64,000 nt of DNA. It comes from Myrica gale. Taxonomy: Eukaryota; Streptophyta; Magnoliopsida; Fagales; Myricaceae. Each line of letters starts with the position of its first letter. The stretch's first letter is position 1. The position numbers were made by a program, and so were the translations under genes. This document shows positions 60,008 to 64,000 of the stretch, in pieces. The DNA lies in NCBI GenBank assembly GCA_963930655.1, contig OZ005619.1, positions 5,624,501 to 5,688,500 on the forward strand, in the 5' to 3' direction. The notes beneath the pieces are model-generated. The model was not told where the DNA came from and made no database searches. It saw only the letters and a list, made by a program, of their open reading frames with translations.

Positions 60008-60612
60008 ATATAGATAGAAGACACAGTCGCAAATTTGATCGGAGTCCTAGGCCTTGTTCGTTTTTTTGCATTCTAAGAATTTTTTGAATCATGAGAATAT
60101 ACATACCGAACATATTTTTTAACATCACCTAAAAATAACTGCAGCACGCATATCAATAAAATTAATTTTACCTAAAAGTTATCAAAACACAATTTTTAAA
60201 AAAAAAACACTATAACCGAACATTATAAATGTGGTGTGAGATAATGAATTTCTGCTGGTTCTTCAAAATTTATCTAGATAAAACTGAACAAAGTTTATCC
60301 ATATATAATTTATAGAAGGCACAGTCGCAAATTTGATCGGAGTCTTAGGTCTTGTTCGGTTTTTTACATTTTAAGAATTTTTTGAATCTTGAGAATATAC
60401 AAACCGAACCCATTTTTTAACATCACTTAAAAATAACGGTAGAACGCATACCAATAAAATTAACTTTACCTAAAAATTATCAAAACACAATTTTTTAAAA
60501 AAAAAAACACTATAAGGGAACATTATAAATGTGGTGTGAGATAATGAATTTCCGCTGGTTGTCCAAAATTTATCTAGATAAAACTAAACAAAGTTTATCC
60601 ATATATAATTTA
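60008..60612. repeat. 298-bp tandem duplication containing TTGTTCGG-family MITEs
   Basis: Two units at a period of 298 bp: ACAGTCGCAAATTTGATCGGAGTC at 60023 and 60321. Both continue through a MITE (about 60050-60225 and 60350-60522) and end 'tttatctagataaaact.aacaaagtttatccatatataattta'. Divergence is a few percent by eye. It lies 1.3-1.9 kb upstream of the P4-ATPase start. Confidence 0.85.
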
Positions 60613-61870
60613 AGTTATTTATGTCTCCTCCTATCCGTACACTAAAATTAACGTTTAAAACCCCAAAGAGAATCTAAAAGCAGAGATCCATGGGAAGTTT
60701 TTTAGTAAAGTCTAATATGCCTCATTTCTCTGTCTCTCATACGGAGTCGAATACAACACATCTACAACTGTCTTTTAGGAACTGTCCATGTCCTTTCCTG
60801 ACAACTTCGTTTCCAGACACAGCTCCAGCTCTTGCGAAAACGTTACAACCACAAAAAAGTTAAATAAAGAAGCCCAGGGAAAAAAAAGTTGACGAATACT
60901 TTTCTGGGTTGTTCAGGAACAGACAAAACAAAGACTCAGAAGAATGACGGCCATATATGATTTGAATTGTTCATGCGAAGATTCCACGTCTCTGAGTATG
61001 GCATTGTCTTTGGTTATTACAGCTCTTCCTTAACCTTCTAGAAGACTTGACTAGTACTCATACAGCTTTTTTGTTGTATTTTATGAGATAGATTTTAATT
61101 TAGCAGTTGACGTCGATAACATTTATTTGCTGTAGGAATTTGAGGAGTTTATGGGAGATGTTGGAAGTTTCCGAATATTTGTTTGAATTGGTTTCTAGCG
61201 TGTTGGTTTTTATTTTTGTCTTTCCTTTCGCTCTTTTTTATTTTTTATTAAAGAAAAATAATTATCGAAGTAGTTGAGTAGAGGTTCCAATGGGGGAAAC
61301 CCATGTACACGTTTTAAAGTCTGTTTGCTTCTAGCTACAAGTCAAAGCCGGGATGGCAGTCAGGTCTACAGCATCTAACCCACATAAAGAACAAAATGAG
61401 AGTTAAAAGAGATTGCCCTGACTCTGTCCTGTTGTTTTGAATCTCCAGATATAAACGCGGATTCATTCTGATATTTGATTAGTAGCTTGAGATTTACGGG
61501 TCTTAATTCTGGGTATCGTACTTCCGAGACTCAGATGCATTTACCTCTTTTTCTTATTTCGGTTTAGTTAAATTGTTTTGGTTGGTTTATTCTAGCCATT
61601 CTGCACTTTGGTAGCTGAAGTTCCTCTGTTTCTTTTCAGTTTGTCTTTCAGCTAAGTTTCTGGGTTTGAGTTCTGGAGTGGGTACCTTTGTGGCTTCGTT
61701 CTTGCAAAGCAGATCTTTTGGAACCTGATTTGAAAGGCTCTCGTGTACTGAAGCTTCTTCAATAGAGCTCAAGACTCGGCAATTATTTTTCGTTGGTGTG
61801 GCAAAATTTTATCATTTAGTGGGCCTATATGAGTTGGAAGAATTCCTGCTATACGTGATAGTTGAAGAAA

Positions 61871-64000
61871 ATGGCTGGTGGTAGAAGAAGGAAGCGGCAT
61901 TTTGGCAGAATCCATGCCTTCTCATGTGGAAGGGCATCATTCAAAGATGACCACTCGCTGATTGGAGGCCCTGGCTTCTCAAGAGTAGTCTACTGCAACG
62001 AGCCTGACTGCTTTGAGGCTGGTGCCCTCAATTATGGAAGCAATTATGTCAGAACTACCAAATATACGCTTGCCACTTTTTTCCCCAAGTCATTGTTTGA
62101 GCAATTCAGACGGGTTGCAAATCTATATTTTCTCATCTGTGCGATCTTGTCTTTCACACCACTCTCCCCTTACTCAGCCGTCAGTAATGTTCTTCCACTT
62201 GTTGTCGTGATTGGGGTTACAATGGGGAAAGAGGTACTTGAAGATTGGAAGCGAAAAAAGCAGGTATCCTTAACATATCGATGTAATCTTCCATGCAACT
62301 TTCTGATCTTTAATATTTCTCCCCATCTGGTTGACTTGAAGATCCAACAAACTGAATTGACCAGTTTTTAGATTTTTGATCATGCAAAGCTGGTCACTCT
62401 TTGAACATACGTTTTGGATATTTGTTAATATGCCTGTCATAGGAATCTCTTTTAAAGAAGATCCATATGTGTCGTTGGGATTATTATGGGTTAATTTATT
62501 CCATGTAAAAAAAAGATTGCATTGAAGTAGAGCTTTAAGAAAACATTTGAAATAACATGCTACGGAATTGTTGGGCAGGGGCAAAAATATAAGTAGGTAC
62601 ATAAAAATGTTGTGTATGATAGGAAAACCAAAATTCAAACAATAACAGACTGGCTTGTGATTGATTGATCGACGGCTAAAGAACTCGTGACGAAAGGAAT
62701 GAGTCACACCATGAATTCCGAGTCCCATTACTTAAGAATGAGCATTTTGATGGACTAGTGTGCTTCCTGTTATTTAGATAACTAAAATATCTAGTTAATA
62801 AGCAATAAATTAACCCATATCCAGTCTTTGAAAATTAATTTTTGTTCATCCAAAATTGGTTTTCTCATCATGGTTTCGATTCTCGCTGTCTGCAGAAAAG
62901 TAGTGCCAAAATTGTGGTCATAATTTGTTTTCTTCAATTGAAGGTAGAATACATATTTTGGCTTCTCTTCAAAATTAGGTGTTGATCTTAGAAATCCCAT
63001 TCATTCTCTTCCTTCTTTTGATTTCAAGTGTCCAGATTTATTCTTTGCTAGTTTATGAGTTTTCCCATTGTTAGTAATCTCTACAAAAATATTATCAGGA
63101 TATCGAGGTGAACAACAGAAAGGTTAAAGTGCATCATGGTGATGGTGTGTTCGATAATGCTAAATGGAGGGATTTGAAAGTTGGGGATATAGTGAAGGTG
63201 CAAAAGGACGAATTTTTTCCTGCTGATCTCATCCTACTTTCTTCAAGTTATGAGGAAGCAATTTGCTATGTTGAGACCATGAACTTAGATGGAGAAACCA
63301 ATTTGAAACTAAAACAAGCGTTGGATGGAACTTCACATATGCATGAGGACTCGAGCTTCCAAAATTTCAAGGCAGTAATAAAATGTGAAGATCCAAATGC
63401 AAATTTATACTCTTTTGTTGGTGGTCTGCATCTTGAGGAGCATCAGTACCCTCTTTCTCCTCAGCAGCTTCTGCTTAGAGACTCGAAACTTAGAAACACT
63501 GATTTTATTTATGGGGTGGTGATCTTCACGGCTAACGATACAAAGGTCATGCAAAATTCAACAGATCCTCCTTCCAAGAGAAGTAAAGTTGAGAAGAGGA
63601 TGGATAAGATTGTATACTTCTTGTTTTTCATTCTAGTGCTGCTATCATTCATCGGGTCAATTTTCTTTGGGATTTCAACTAGTGAGGACCTGGAAAATGG
63701 AATGATGAAGAGATGGTACCTTAGACCAGATGACACCACAATATACTATGACCCAAAGAGAGCTCCAGCTGCAGCAATTTTGCACTTTTTGACTGCAATA
63801 ATGTTGTATAGTTATTTGATTCCCATTTCCTTGTATGTTTCAATAGAAATGGTCAAAGTTCTTCAAAGTGTTTTTATCAATCATGATATGCATATGTACT
63901 ATGAAGAAGCTGACAAGCCAGCCAGTGCACGTACCTCAAATTTGAATGAAGAACTTGGCCAAGTTGACACTATACTTTCTGACAAGACTGGAACTTTGAC
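61871..64000 (+). CDS. P4-type phospholipid-transporting ATPase (ALA8-12 clade), 5' part
   Basis: Exon 1 is 61871-62263 (131 codons, CAG|GTATCC). Exon 2 starts at 63099 after ATTATCAG and runs off the window. The start [20 protein letters not shown] fits the clade; the frame extends three codons upstream only to a TTG. Visible parts: [39 protein letters not shown]1 and TM2 (about residues 88-128), an actuator domain with DGET (195-198), TM3 ([21 protein letters not shown]), TM4 with PISL (373-376), and the phosphorylation motif DKTGT (Asp426) just before the edge. These flippases form an aspartyl-phosphate intermediate and move phospholipids to the cytosolic leaflet. Plant family members need an ALIS (CDC50-like) beta-subunit. 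All key residues in view are intact. The long N-terminal exon followed by the D[IN]EVNNRKVKV exon matches the ALA8-12 group. Confidence 0.95.

Larger units (their letters stand above)
55303..61870. other. Intergenic region between TGH and P4-ATPase genes
   Basis: The first ~250 bp are probably the TGH 3' UTR. MITEs follow at 56392-56588 and 58511-58713, a 67-bp-offset direct repeat at 58996-59100, a MITE at 59383-59562, and the tandem duplication at 60008-60612. The last ~1 kb probably includes the ATPase promoter and 5' UTR. ORFs at 57390-57674 and 59042-59371 show no domain. No RNA gene seen. Confidence 0.65.

Overview
The window looks like nuclear DNA from a flowering plant, most likely a eudicot and possibly a woody one. 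It is AT-rich, its genes have many GT-AG introns, and it is crowded with plant-type transposable elements (Ty3/gypsy LTR elements, L1 LINE tails, MULE, hAT and PIF/Harbinger-like elements). Five protein-coding genes can be supported, and all belong to conserved plant families.

Layout. 1-5.9 kb: the 5' end of a minus-strand Ty3/gypsy-like element (gag and LTR), a GC-rich repetitive block, and a decayed Mutator-like (MULE) transposase facing a decayed GRF zinc-finger ORF. 5.9-12.2 kb: AT-rich intergenic DNA with a PIF-like MITE, a 547-bp non-autonomous MULE with a perfect 9-bp target duplication, and degenerate local duplications. 12.2-16.3 kb: a 7-exon kinesin-8 gene (KIN-8A type, +) whose promoter holds several AACGG cores of the mitosis-specific (MSA) kind. 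16.3-22.5 kb: intergenic, with two PIF-like elements and a three-copy ~270-bp tandem array. 22.5-23.3 kb: an intronless MIZU-KUSSEI1-like (DUF617) gene (-). 24.1-24.8 kb: a hAT-like element. 25.8-29.7 kb: a 5-exon DR1/NC2-beta gene (NF-YB12/13 type, -). 29.7-40.3 kb: a graveyard of gypsy gag, MULE, LINE, hAT and MITE remnants. 40.4-55.3 kb: a 16-exon TOUGH (TGH) gene (+; G-patch plus SURP/SWAP, RS-rich tail) whose introns hold three L1 3' tails, a nested MITE and other insertions. 55.3-61.9 kb: intergenic with MITEs and a 298-bp tandem duplication. 61.9-64 kb: the 5' part of a P4-ATPase (ALA8-12 clade, +), cut by the window edge just after its DKTGT motif.

Functional links. TGH (miRNA precursor processing), DR1 (TBP-binding repressor) and the DUF617 gene do not form a pathway. 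By my recollection of the Arabidopsis chromosome 5 gene order they are neighbours there too (At5g23080-At5g23090-At5g23100), so this looks like ancestral microsynteny expanded here by transposons. I found no new defence-like or otherwise undescribed gene system. The most informative signals are datable nested transposon insertions, a two-ORF decayed MULE, repeated L1 insertion into one gene, and a tandem array that keeps a palindrome.
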